From Candolleomyces eurysporus (Eukaryota; Basidiomycota; Agaricomycetes; Agaricales; Psathyrellaceae), in assembly GCA_027579435.1 (NCBI GenBank), contig JANBPK010000932.1, positions 1 to 64,000 on the forward strand: 64,000 nt of DNA. Reading direction: 5' to 3'. A program made the translations under genes and the position numbers. Positions 12,071-23,502 of this stretch are shown here, in pieces; the stretch's first letter is position 1, and the number at the start of each line of letters is the position of its first letter. The notes under the pieces are model-generated. The model was given only the letters and a program-made list of their open reading frames with translations, had not been told where the DNA came from and ran no database searches.

Positions 12071-12174
12071 GCCCACAGTGGAGATATGCCAAGGACAGCG
12101 ACACTGTTCAACTCCCTTTGACGAGAGTGCCTTCAAGACCTAAAACCTGAATTGTGATTTTCCGACTGTATTCC

Positions 12175-14071
12175 ATGGACGACAAATACGCCCAAGAAGT
12201 CCTCCACGGGATTCGAGACGAGGTACGCTCCCTCACCTTCCTCTTCAGTACTCCGGGTGGCTGCCGTTCTCACGAGTCCATAGTACATTCAGTGTAAGTG
12301 GTGCAGCCCGGCAGTCGATTCCATGAGTGTGGCGACTGACTGTACGTTCCTCGGAACCTGTAGTGGCTTTTAGAGTCGCATTCGTACGTGCTTATTTCTG
12401 AACAACCATTCTGGGTCGCCCTAATCGACTGAAAGGCATACCACTATGTCACGATGTTCCGGGAAGAGGTATGTCGCTCAATTCAAGCACTATTCGTTCA
12501 AAGATGGGAACATCTGACTCACTTGATTAGGTTGAGAAGATATGGTCCCAAAGATGGATGCTAGGCAAAATCTTATTCCTCCTCACACAATACTCCACGC
12601 TCTTAGGAATAACCCCCTATATCGTTCGTGAGTACCCTCTGCATGGCGCTCTGGGTCCTAAGATGAAACATCTTCACAAAAGTGCAGGACCGTATCCATA
12701 TTGGTGCCATGAACTCGAAGGTGCGCTGCTTACGCAGAACTACAAGTTGCTTTATCCTTACTCCCGCTCTAGGCTTGCCTTGGGCTGTATTGGTTTACGA
12801 ACAGTAAGCTATCCATCATTACACAATTCTCCTAGAAGATCAGGTACATATCAGACTAATTCGTCACTTCAGTCATGATGATCGTCGTGTCCCATTCGGC
12901 GGAAGGTAAGAAAACAACTGCTATCCCTTTCAAGCGCATTCATTCACTCAGTGACTCCAGCATCCCTTTGGCTATGCCTCTACGCACTTTTAGGAACGAA
13001 GAAACGTTACCTAATCCTCTTCACGACTTTGTTTTTCGTGAGGCCAGCTCCTCCCGATGTTCCAAGAAATTGTCTCACCGCCCACAACCAAAATATTTCT
13101 TACACAGTTGTTTGCAATCTCCAGCGTGACTTTCGGACTGCGCTACATAAGTACTGTGAGAGGTGAGAGAATGTTATCTTGCTTCAAGTGCTCCGGCGCA
13201 GCTGACCCTTCACGTATAGCCGTTCCAATTTCACCCGATAATGAGAGGCTGGGATACGGTTGCGAACTTATGCCGAGCTCGCCAACTATCACGCTCTCGA
13301 CCTTCACCATCGTGGCATATCTGAACCTTGCAAAGACTGCATGTGAGTCTGTCTACTTGTGTTCCACTCATCTCTTCAGCGAAATCTTTTAGCTCATTAA
13401 CGTCGATTGGACTTTTAGTGGTTGCAATTGCCGGACTAGTAACATTGCTCGTTCGGTATCGCAGACAGAACAATACTCTGCTGAATGTGATACGTAGGGA
13501 GGGAGGGATATATTTTCTATCAATGATCGGTGCGTTCGACGTTGCAATGGCCAGGGAAAAATCTCGATCTCATCCTGATTATATCGACCTCCCAGTCCTC
13601 CGGGTCTGCGATACAATTTTCAGAACACCTGGATCTCCTGTAAGTATATAACAACAGACCTTGCTCTTGCACCTCAGCTTCATAACTGAGACCCGTTACT
13701 TCTAGGTTAAAGATGAATACAAGATCGTCCAAGTGTACGTCACAATAGCATCTCACTCTCCCAGCAGTTCGGAGGAGCACACTGACTTAAGCATCGCCAT
13801 CGTGTATAGGCTATCCTCAGTACTCGCCCTACCCATTCTCGCCAACCGTTTGCTGCTCAACATATGGCAGGTGGACGACACACACACGCGTTCTGTGGTG
13901 TCAACACTACTCTTCACCCCACCAAAAAGAGGTGAGGAGTCGGAGTGGCAGGAAAGCGATATTAGGCATAGAATACATCGATGTGATGATGTACTAGGTG
14001 ACCATGATCTGGTCCGCGAGCCAAAAACCAACCGGGACGAGGAAGAGAACAGCGGGAAAGATGCCCGATGA
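12175..14071 (+). CDS. DUF6533 multi-pass membrane protein, copy A (intact, 15 exons)
   Basis: Exons: 12175..12222, 12284..12293, 12364..12383, 12436..12468, 12531..12627, 12683..12720, 12773..12803, 12873..12905, 12961..13037, 13108..13162, 13220..13342, 13419..13529, 13596..13639, 13706..13734, 13810..14071; 336 residues, every phase closing. Two successive tiny exons of 10 and 20 nt are supported by the same exons in three paralogs. The N-terminal DUF6533 signature is YHYVTMFREEVEKIWSQRW followed by GKILFLLTQYSTLLG. Then come helices ACLGLYWFTN, SLWLCLYALLGTKKRYLILF, AISSVTFGLRY and LVAIAGLVTLLVRYR, the block VIRREGGIYFLSMIG, the family's RLLLN helix and a charged cytoplasmic tail. Function of the family is unknown; the topology resembles a seven-helix receptor, which is inference. 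Confidence 0.9.
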
Positions 14072-14279
14072 TAAACCGTCGGCCCGCACCGGACTTCTCA
14101 CGCTCTCCCCTCTTTCCTTGGTTTGTATGTGGTATGGCAATAGAACCCCCTGAATATAAGATAAAGCAGCATTTCCTCAACTGCACTGGAACATGTCATC
14201 GACGGTGACCTCGGCCGAACACAATTGTGATCGTTCTTCTCCATACCCGGGCATACTTCCGTGCCCTGTGCGTTCCACC

Positions 14280-17200
14280 TCCACGAGATGCGCCGCGCTG
14301 GATTGACATTGCCATCTGGGATGTCGTTACCAGTAGCCAAACCCCACCACCCGTTTCGGTGTGTCGGTTTGAATAGTGCAAGGAGGTTATTAGGTCGTGG
14401 CTTCTATGCTTTGTATCTCGCCGATACCTTTGCACGCCGCGAAATCAATAAAGCACCTCTGGCCGCCTTGACCTCGATGCTATACGAGACGCTAGCCAGC
14501 TCCAGACCGAGTCCAGCTTCCATGGNTCCTCCTGGGCTACTTCACCGGCTTGCTCACGAGTCTTGGCAGGGGCTGATATTGCCTATAGGAAAACACGCCT
14601 TGAAGATCAAATCGAATGAGATCACCCTCTCTAGATCTAAGCCAAAGNTCTCCGGCACGCAAAGTANNNCTTGAAGACGCCCGAGCTTTTAGAGGAGACA
14701 AGCTAGGGATAGTGTAAAATGCAAGCCGGCCGCCTTCTGGACTCAGGGAGCTCAGACATCGTTTTGATGCTGGGCGGTAGCTATGAGTGACAACGGCGNN
14801 NNACCCNGTGCTGTAAGGCGGTCAGCTCGAACGCCGTCCTCAGGGATCACTTGGAACACAGGTACGCTTGGAAGATCTACAGCGTTTTGACTATCAGCAT
14901 CATGATCTGCATCCCGTAATGCTATCCTAGTAGATCTCGTTGAAGCCGACGTAATCCGATGCCGGGATGGAACTGATCATGATGAAGTTATTCCGCGGGA
15001 GTTTAACCTTTATCAGAAAGTTAGACGAACCAGCTTACACGTCTAGGAATTTAGATTTATCTGAGGGACATACCCATTNTTAATCAACCTTTGGATAGCT
15101 TCACAGCANAGGGGCATCGATNTAGCAACGAGTCAAAGGGGTTGTTTTATGCTCTCCTGAGCTGAGAGAATCAGCGAACCTAACAGCCATGGCGTTGGGA
15201 ACACTGAGTTCGGGATACGTGAGTGCTTGCTACCAACANGTATCAGAAATCAGATTCTTTTCATCCAAACCTACCGATATCATGTATCTCCGTGAGAGAT
15301 GATCTTTATTCAGGGCGTTCAGTCGAGGTATAAATTACGGGCAGAGTCAAGAGGGCTTCCTAGCGCTATAGAACCTGATTTTCAGAACACNATGGACCAG
15401 CAAGTAGATCTTGCACAAGAGCTAGCCATCTTGGTGAAGTCAGAGGTGAGCGACCATTCATGGCCGACGAAATCGTANCATGTTGACTGTGGTGTGCCAT
15501 CTAGTATATACTCCGTGGGTAACTCACCCGTGCAGGAAAGAAAATTATACCTAATCTCATGATCNGTCCCTACCAGTGTCGTGCAGAATCGCATTCGTGA
15601 GCATAGCTCTGTGCTGTATAGGACATTACTGANTCCCGCAAAAGGTCTACCACTGCGCAGTAAACTTNGGCGACGAGGTACGCCACAGTGAAAATTAACT
15701 TAATGCTTGAGCTCCATTCTGATTTTGATGAGACGGTTAGGTCAACAAAATCTGGCTCCAAGGATGGAAGCTAGGCAATGCCCTTTTCTTGGCTACGCAG
15801 TATTCGGCCATCCTCTCGACCATCTTTGGGTTNTTNGGTATGCATCAGTCACCTTTCACCTTTGTAATCGACTTCGTGGACACTGATCGATCGATCGATT
15901 CTCTGCAAGTCGAGTATCGGATATTCACCGCATTGGATACAGAGGTAAGTTTCTCGTTGTCTTACAGACGAGAGTTGCTTATGGCAGGAGCTTCATTAAC
16001 AGGCGTGCGATGCATTTCACTACCTTATGAATAGTACGTCTCCATTCAGACGCCATCGTAGATGGTAAACGGCCTTCTAACTAGCTTCGGGTGCCCAGTT
16101 TCCTCAATCGTCCTATCTCACTCAGCCGAAGGTCAGTCCCTGACATCTCTTTATTGACTGTAGAACGGGTTTGAGCTTTCATAACGCTGTGACATAGCTT
16201 CGCTTTGGCTTTGTCTTTACGCACTCATTGGACCACAAGCTCAGCTTCGCGTTGCATTTGCAACGGTATTCACGGTAGGCACTGGTATGATTTCATTGAA
16301 TCGAGGTTGCTCATTAAGCTTTGCTCGTGACTATTATCAAGGTATTTGCAGCTGCCAGTGCATCACTGGCGTTGGCCGACTTGAGCATGTGGCAAGGTGA
16401 GCGAAATCATGTGCCTGCATTACTGGTCAAACCAAATTTTCTGACGCTGTGGGTCCGATCACATAGCCATACCTTTGACCTCAGAAGACAAGTCTCTAGG
16501 GTATACTTGCTCTTTCTTCACGAGCAAGGAACGGGAGACTGGGCTATTATATGCCGCGGAAGGGTATATATATCTCACGCGAACGGGGTGTGCGTACACG
16601 TATCTTACGAGTTCGACGGCGACCAGGAGCTGAGACAAACTTCACAACAGCGACTGCAATTCTCGCTTTGACCACTCTTCTTGTCCGGTATCGAAACTAT
16701 GAAAACACGATAATTCACATTATTTGGCAGGAGGGGGGGNATGTATTATCTCACGACGATTGGTAAGTCGTTCCGAGCTTTCTTGGGCATACTCCCTTGA
16801 TCAAACGAATGATATAGGTCTGCGCATTTGTGACGCCATCATGAGAACTCGAGGAATCCCAGTGAGTATTATGTAATTGCATATGTCTTGTAAAGAATTG
16901 CTCCCAACCTTTTTCAAAGGACAGCTACAACGTCGTGTATGGGTACGTGCGCGCACCACTTCTCTGCCAAACCTCCTAGGGTGCTTAAGAGATGATGATA
17001 GGCTCAACCGTCTCGTCACCCCCTTGTTCGCGAATCGCCTACTACTGAACATGAGAAAGCTCAAGGACCCAGGGACACGAGTACTAATCAGTACTCTGAT
17101 TTTTAGTCAAGTACACGGTCTGGAAGCAGGCGGTGATATGTCCGAACTGGCCAGTCCGACGGAAAGAGAGATGGATCCGGAGATTACTGCCTTATCGACA

Positions 17201-17460
17201 GGTTCAAGGGGCTAACGCTTGCCTCCCTATCAAAAATTTCGAGAAATTACGCTTCATGCGGCTCCTCAGAGCCACCATACTCCTATAAATGTGTGGTACG
17301 CGTTACTTATAGTTGAATACGATGGGAGCTGCTCTTTGCCGTGGAACTTGTCTACTAAACCATTGCCTTCTTGCATCTGAAGTAAAGTCTACTATCCGAC
17401 ATGGTGATCGCTCAGCTCTGATATCTTCTAGATGCCAGATAAACATTCGCTATCCAAGCC
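14280..17460 (+). repeat. Tandem segmental duplication, unit 1
   Basis: This unit and 17461-20560 are colinear diverged copies, offset by about 3.08-3.19 kb. Matching stretches include the block around 14300-14480 versus 17490-17670, the segments at 14720-15390 versus 17920-18480, and the whole DUF6533 gene with its introns. Limits are approximate. Within unit 1, an open frame at about 14397-14470 (RGFYALYLADTFARREINKAPLA) is paired with a conserved frame at 17586-17660 in unit 2; I cannot identify it. Confidence 0.8.
15392..17215 (+). pseudogene. DUF6533 membrane protein gene, copy B (damaged)
   Basis: Same architecture as copy A: 15392..15445, 15505..15514, 15577..15596, 15645..15677, 15741..15837, 15910..15944, 16003..16033, 16099..16131, 16198..16274, 16342..16396, 16467..16762, 16818..16861, 16920..16942, 17002..17215. 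Exons 11 and 12 of copy A are one exon here. Signature pieces: YHCAVN-GDEVNKIWLQGW, SLWLCLYALIG, and a RLLLNMRKLKDPGTRVLISTLIF tail. The fused exon is two bases longer than in copy C: one extra base near 16625 without any N, and one in the G-run ending in N at 16740. The second may be a consensus error; the first points to real decay. N-containing codons in other exons are substitutions only. Confidence 0.75.
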
Positions 17461-20400
17461 GTCTGGATGCCAGTCGGCATCTCGGCCGAAGGAGGCGATC
17501 CGAGATCGCCGAATGCTGGGATGTCATTATCAGCACTGGCCAAACCCCACCCGTCTTGGTGTGTAGAATAGTGCAAGGAGGCTAGATCGTGGCTTCTTTG
17601 CTCTGTATCTCGTCGATGTCTTTGCGCGCCGCAGAATCAATACGGCGCCTCTTGCTCTCAACACGATAGTACGAGACGCTAGCCAGCTACCAGATCGAGT
17701 CCAGCTTCGAGGGGTCGTCCTGGGCTACTTCCTCGGGCCTCCACAGCTTCAACTCACGAGTCTTTGCAGGCGCTGCTATTGTCTATAGGAAAAAATGTCT
17801 TGAGCACCAAATTAAATGTGGTCTCCCCTTCTCTAGGTCTACTTAACGGTTCTCCTGCGTGCAAAGTAATACTTGAGAACGCCCAAGGCATTGGGGGAGA
17901 CAGGTTCGGGATAGTGTAGATTGCAAGCTGGCCGCCCTCTGAATTCAGGGAGCCTATGCCTCGTTGATATCTAAGGCATTCTGACCATCAGCATCATGAT
18001 ATGAATCTCGTATTGCTGTACTAATAGATCTCATTGAAGTCAGCCTTGTCCAATACCAATATAAAACTGATCACGATGAAGTTAATTTGCGGGAGGTTGA
18101 CCTTTATCAGAAATTGGACGAACCGACTTGAACGTCTCACAATTTAGACTCATTGGAAGTACATACTTATTGTCAATTGACCTTTGGATAGCTTCACAGC
18201 AAAAGGGGTATAGATCTAGCAAAGAGTCAAAGGGTGTGTTTCATACTATCTCGAGCTGAGAGATTGAGCGAACTTATTAGCCATGGCGCTGGGAAAACTA
18301 GGTTTGGGGTACATGAACGCTTTGTACCAACGTGTATCAGATATAAGATTCTTTCCATCCATACTTATCGATATCATTCGTCTCCGTGTGAGATACGACC
18401 TTCATTCAGGGCGTTCTGTCGAGGTATAAGTTACGGGCAGATTCGAAGGGCCTCCTACGCCATAGAACCTGTTTTTCCGATTACAATGAACCAGCAAGTA
18501 GATCTCGCACAAGAGCTAGCCATCTTGGCGAAGTCAGAGGTGAGCAATCTATTCATGGCCGACGAAATCGTAATATGTTGACTGTGGTGTGCCATGCAGT
18601 ATATACTCCGTGGGTAACTCACCCGTCCAGTAAATTCATAGTTATATCATAATTCGTCCCTACCAGTGTCGTGCAGAATCGCATTCGTGAGCATATTTCT
18701 GCGTCGTACGGGAGATCGCTGACCCCACAAAAGATCTACCACTGTGCAGTGAACTTGGGCGACGAAGTACGACACAGTGAAAAACAACTTGATGCTTGAG
18801 CTCCATTCTGATTTTGATGAGACGGTTAGGTCAACAAAATCTGGCTCCAAGGATGGAAGCTAGGCAAAGCTCTTTTCTTGGCTACGCAGTATTCGGCCAT
18901 CCTCTCGAGCATCTTTGGGTTCTTCGGTATGTATCAGCTACCTCTCACCTTTGTGATCGGCCTCGTAGACACTGACGGACCGATCGACTCTGGTGCAAGC
19001 TGAGTATCAGATATCCGCCGCATTCGATCTAGAGGTAAGTTTCTCGCTGCTTCACAGAAGAGAGTTGCTCATGGCAGGAGCTGCATTAACAGGCGTGCAA
19101 TGCTTCTCCCTATCTTTTGCATAGTATGTCTCCATTCGGACGCTATCGTTGATGCCAAACGTCCCTCTAACTAGCCTCAGGTGCCCAGTTTTTTCGATCG
19201 TCTCATCTCACTCAGCTGAAGGTCGGTCCCCTAAAATCTCTTTGCTTACTGTAGAACGGCTCAAAAGAGCCTTCATAACGCTATGGCACAGCTTCTCTTT
19301 GGCTTTGTCTTTACGCACTCCTTGGGACACAAGCTCAGCATCGCGTTGCATTTGCAACAGTATTCACCGTAGGCACTGGTATAATTTCATCAAATTGAGG
19401 GTGCTCACTGAGCTCTACGTGTGTCTATTCTCGTATTTGCAGTTTGTACTGTATCGGTGGCGTTGGCCGACTTGAGCTTGTGGCAAGGTGAGCAAAATCA
19501 TGGGCCTGCGTTACTGATCAAACCAAATTTCTAACGCTGTGTCCAATCACGCAGCCGTCCTTTTGACTTCACATGACAGGTCTCTGGGCTATACTTGCTC
19601 TTTCTCCCCGACCAACGAACGGGCGGATGAGCTTCTATTTGCCGCGGATGGGTATATATACGTCATACGAACGGGATGTGCGTACACGTATCTCACAAGT
19701 TCGACAGTGCCAGCGGCTGAAACAAACTTCACAACAGTGACTGCAATTCTCGTTTTGACCACTCTTCTTGTCCGGTATCGAGACCTCAAAAGCAAGATCA
19801 TCGATGTTATTTGGCAGGAAGGGGAGATGTATTTTCTCACGACGATTGGTCGCTCCGAGTTTTCTTGGGGGATGCTCGCTTGCTCAGGCGAATGATTTAG
19901 GTCTGCGCATCTGTGACGCCATCATGAGAACTCGAGGAATTCCAGTGAGTATGATATTAATATTAATGCACATGTCCTGTAAAGAATCGTTCCCAATCTT
20001 TTTCAAAGGACAGCTACAACGTTGTGTATGGGTACGTGCGCGGCTTTCTAGGGTGCTAAAGAGATGATGCTAGGCTCAACCGTCTCGTCACCCCCTTGTT
20101 CGCGAATTGCTTACTACTGAACATGAGAAAGCTCAAAGACTCAGGGACACGAGTAATAGTCAGTACTCTGATTTTCGCCGAAGTACACGGTCCGGAAGCA
20201 GGCGATGATGTGGTGCCCGAACGAACAAGTTCGATGGAAAGAGAGATGGATTCAGAAATTGCTGGCTTATCGACCGGTTCAAGGGGGTGACACTTGCTGC
20301 CCTATTGGATTTTTCAATAGATTACGCTATATGCGGTTGTTCAGAGTCGCCTCACTCCCATAATAATGTTGTACACGCTACCTACAGTTGGATACCGCCG

Positions 20401-20560
20401 TTTTCACGGGTAGCGCCCCTTTGCCGCCAAGCTTGTCTTCTCTACCGTTTTTCATGTAGCAACTGAGGGCTGTCATACGTTCCAGATGCGAGAGAGACCT
20501 TCCGAAGGTAATGCCAGTCGGCTAGTCGGCATCTCGGCCGAAGGGCGCGATCCGAGATCG
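17461..20560 (+). repeat. Tandem segmental duplication, unit 2
   Basis: Second copy of the ~3.1 kb unit. The sequence around 17461-17510 (GCCAGTCGGCATCTCGGCCG and following) recurs at about 20512-20560, marking the repeat boundary and suggesting unequal crossing-over between units. Confidence 0.75.
18486..20290 (+). pseudogene. DUF6533 membrane protein gene, copy C (one splice acceptor lost)
   Basis: Exons by homology: 18486..18539, 18600..18609, 18667..18686, 18734..18766, 18830..18926, 19000..19034, 19093..19123, 19189..19221, 19292..19368, 19433..19487, 19555..19848, 19901..19944, 20009..20031, 20074..20290. The frame is open throughout with no indel, and the fused exon 11/12 is intact (LGYTCSFSPTNERADELLF, TAILVLTTLLVRYR). 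Before exon 10 the acceptor AAG|G of copy B has become CTC|G, and no alternative acceptor keeps the frame, so a full-length product looks impossible without another splice choice. The intron donor at 19849 (GTCGCT) is also weak. I call it a probable recent pseudogene; it could instead make a variant protein. Confidence 0.7.
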
Positions 20561-21055
20561 CCGATGTATGGATCGGCGACGGCCGGTGGTTGCCGACCAG
20601 CCTGCCAGCGCCTCCTCGTTCTCGTCTTGTTCTTGACGTCTTCGTTCTAGTTTCGTCTTTCTTTGTCAAACTGCAGGAGCCCCATCATTCTTATCCTACG
20701 AGACAACTATCCACTGGGACCGAAATAGGCCATTATCTGCATTCCAAGATGCGAATGGGGTATCATTCAACGGCGGGTCGGCGGGGAGCAGAGGGCGCGA
20801 TACTTGATAAGGAGGACCGCGTGCTCACCAAGGGCTGGGTGCGATAAGTCTCGGGGGCGTACTCTGGTTAGTATATACGCCACCTTCCGAGAACCTTTCA
20901 TTTGGGGCAGGGTCGAAAGGTTGCTTGGGGTACGCGAACCCTGTAATGCAAGCTCCGTGAGCCTTGGCCGAGAGCAGGGTTTGAGACGTAAGCTTGGAGG
21001 TGGGCGGAACATGTGATCGAGGACTCGAGGCCGCAACGTTGCCATCTTGGAGGAG

Positions 21056-21061
21056 TATAAG
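21056..21061 (+). promoter_or_regulatory. TATA box of URC1
   Basis: TATAAG is followed by a long CT tract (TTTCTTTCTTTCTTTCTCC) leading to the ATG at 21155. This favours 21155 over the in-frame ATG at 21047, which would lie upstream of the core promoter. Apart from this, 20561-21154 shows no gene. Confidence 0.6.
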
Positions 21062-21154
21062 TACCCCTCGCTTGGTCCTCGCCGCCTTCTTTCTTTCTTT
21101 CTTTCTCCTTCTCTCCTCTTCCCCTTGTCCGTTGCCGCACCCGCGTGTTCCCCG

Positions 21155-23148
21155 ATGCCTGTCTCAGACGCCGTTCTGACCCAGATCCTAGCCCAGCTAG
21201 AGGCTCTGCAGGTCTCCCAGCAGGCCATGCAAGCAAAGGTGCGTCGTTCGATGAGATGAGGGCCCCTATTCCTTCATTGATGCGGTGAGATTAGCTGGAT
21301 AACTTGACCCAACCCACCAACACCACACCTCTCGAGCCCACGTCGCCTCCCAAAGCTACGCCCGCCACACCTGAATCCAAACCGGTGCCCATCCCGACCT
21401 CGCCGACCCCCACTCGCGTCGCTCTTGCTTCGCTGACGGACAAGGAGCGCGAGAAGCTTCTCTATCCCGGTCGTGTCAATCTTACCAGTGCGTTTTCTTA
21501 CTGCCGATTCCCAGATCTGGACTCACCCCGACCCCGGTGACCTTTAGCCTACCCCGATCAACATGGTATCGCGCCTCAGCGTCTCCAATGGGGTGCCGCC
21601 GACCCAGCTGTGCGCGGTCCCGTCATCTGTTCCCGCCTCCCGTCCTCTATCAAACAGCGCAACGCCTTGGGTGCTCACGCCGGGTCATACTCCATTTACC
21701 GAGCCCTCTCTATCGCGATGGGAGCACTCGATCCGACCCATAAACCCGACTACACCAAGACTGAACCACCCGTCGACATCCCATTCAACCCTTCCTGGGC
21801 CGACCCGAGTAAGATCGTCTCGTTTGATCCTTGGGGCCACCTCGTGCCTCAGGTGTTTAGGAAGGAGATGGAGGAGCTTGGGTTGGATGTTCGGCCTAGC
21901 ATTGCCATCACCAAAGCGCATTTGAAGATGAGCGAGTTGGACGAGGCTGCGAGGAAGGGCGATCTCGTTATCGATGGAAATATTGTGTTGAAAAGCCGAC
22001 CTCTCTTGAATCCTGATGGGAGTACGAATACGGAGGCATTGCCTGGTGTAGAGGTGAATGTTAGCAAGGCGGCGGTGGATCCCGTTTGGTATTTGCCTGG
22101 TGTTGCGGAGCGGTTTGGGATGTACGTCATTCTTTCATTCCGTTTGATTTTGGACGTCATGTTGACTTGGTTTACAGCTCTGAGGCCCTTCTCCGACGAG
22201 CACTGTTCGAGGATACAGGAGGAATGTACCCTGAACTCATCACTCGTCCCGACATCAAGGTGTTCCTTCCTCCCATTGGTGGCTGCACCATCTATATTTG
22301 TACGTCTCTCTCCATCNTATTTGTCTATGNGCTCCNTCGCAAACTGACGTCGGCCTTTGTTTAGTCGGTAACCCAGCATTCATGACGGATGAGAGCAAAG
22401 AGCTGACATTGCGTGTGCACGATGAGTGTATGTCTTCCATTTCCTTGCGTATACCCGCCCTCCCGCTCGCTTCTGTCTGCTCAACTCGCATCTCCTTTCT
22501 AGGTAACGGCTCTGACGTCTTCGGTTCNGACATCTGTACCTGCAAACCCTACCTCACATACGCCATCGAAGAATGTATTCGCGGTGCTCAGAGTGGTGGT
22601 GTCGGTGTCGTCGCCTACTTCCGAAAGGAGGGNAGGGCNTTGGGTGAAGTGACCAAGTNCGTTCATNTCTCTCCTCTTCTTCGCTCACTCACTAACAACT
22701 CTNTANCTGATAAATAGGTACCTCGTATACAATCTCCGCAAACGAGGCGGCGACTCGGCTGACAAATACTTCAAATCCACCGAGATGATCGCGGGCGTGA
22801 AAGATATGCGCTTCCAAGCGCTCATGCCGGACGTTTTNCACTGGTTGGGAATTAAGAAGGTCGATAAGATGGTCAGTATGAGTGATATGAAGTATGATGC
22901 CATNGTGAATAGCGGGATTCCGATTTTGCATCGGTATGATATTCCTGGTGAGCTCAGCTTTCTTTCAGATCCAATTNTGCTTCAAACGCTNACCACGATG
23001 ATCTTTTACAGACTACCTCATCCCACCCGATTCGCGTGTCGAGATCGACGCCAAGATCGCTGCTGGNTACTTTTCGAGTGGCAAGCAGGTTACGGAGGCG
23101 GATTTGGTTAAGACCGTTGGGAGGACTTGGGAGGAGACCGACCATTAG
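21155..23148 (+). CDS. URC1: GTP cyclohydrolase II-like protein of the URC1/urg1 type
   Basis: Eight exons: 21155..21238, 21295..21487, 21548..22121, 22178..22299, 22365..22427, 22503..22656, 22718..22947, 23012..23148; 518 residues. A coiled start (VLTQILAQLEALQVSQQAMQAK) and a Pro/Thr-rich linker precede the GTP cyclohydrolase N-terminal domain (YPDQHGIAPQRLQWGAADP, NALGAHAGSYSIYRAL) at roughly residues 92-285. The RibA-like core follows: PPIGGCTIYIFGNPAFM, the zinc site C-x10-C-x-C in DEC-NGSDVFG-DICTC at about 346-358, FRKEGRALGEVTK, KADKYF-type and LGIKKVDKMVSMSDMKYDA. In yeasts URC1 belongs to the URC pathway of uracil catabolism and is induced by uracil. Four Ns in the coding part change single codons only. 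Riboflavin synthesis is an alternative role but less likely given the N-terminal domain. Confidence 0.92.
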
Positions 23149-23502
23149 TTGANGAATTTTGACTTTCGGTTGCCATGGGCGAANAGGTTGGNNGGTCGGT
23201 TTTGGGACGGTGTGGAGATGTANGNTNGTGACGGTACATGNNGCGTACTTTTGAATGCTTNCTCATNCAAAATATACCACGTCTAGGTTTTGGGACATGA
23301 TATGATANGAGAGAAAGACTTTNCGATTCTGACTCGCNGCCACTCANAGAGGCATTANNNNNNNNAGNTTCAAGTTGTAGAGACACAAAGGTGTGGATAT
23401 ACATGAACACGGGATCTCTGATTCTGGCGAGTGCACGAGAAGCTAGAGGAAGAAGAGAGGAAGAAGGCAGATTTCGACCAGTGCGACTCGGATCCACAGC
23501 GT

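Noticed and set aside
19441..19487. Alternative acceptor TTGCAG| for exon 10 of DUF6533 copy C
   Set aside because: From phase 0 it runs into an in-frame TGA within the exon, so it cannot rescue the protein.
21047..21154. Upstream in-frame start for URC1 adding 36 residues
   Set aside because: It lies before the TATAAG box and the CT-rich tract, so it is probably not transcribed.
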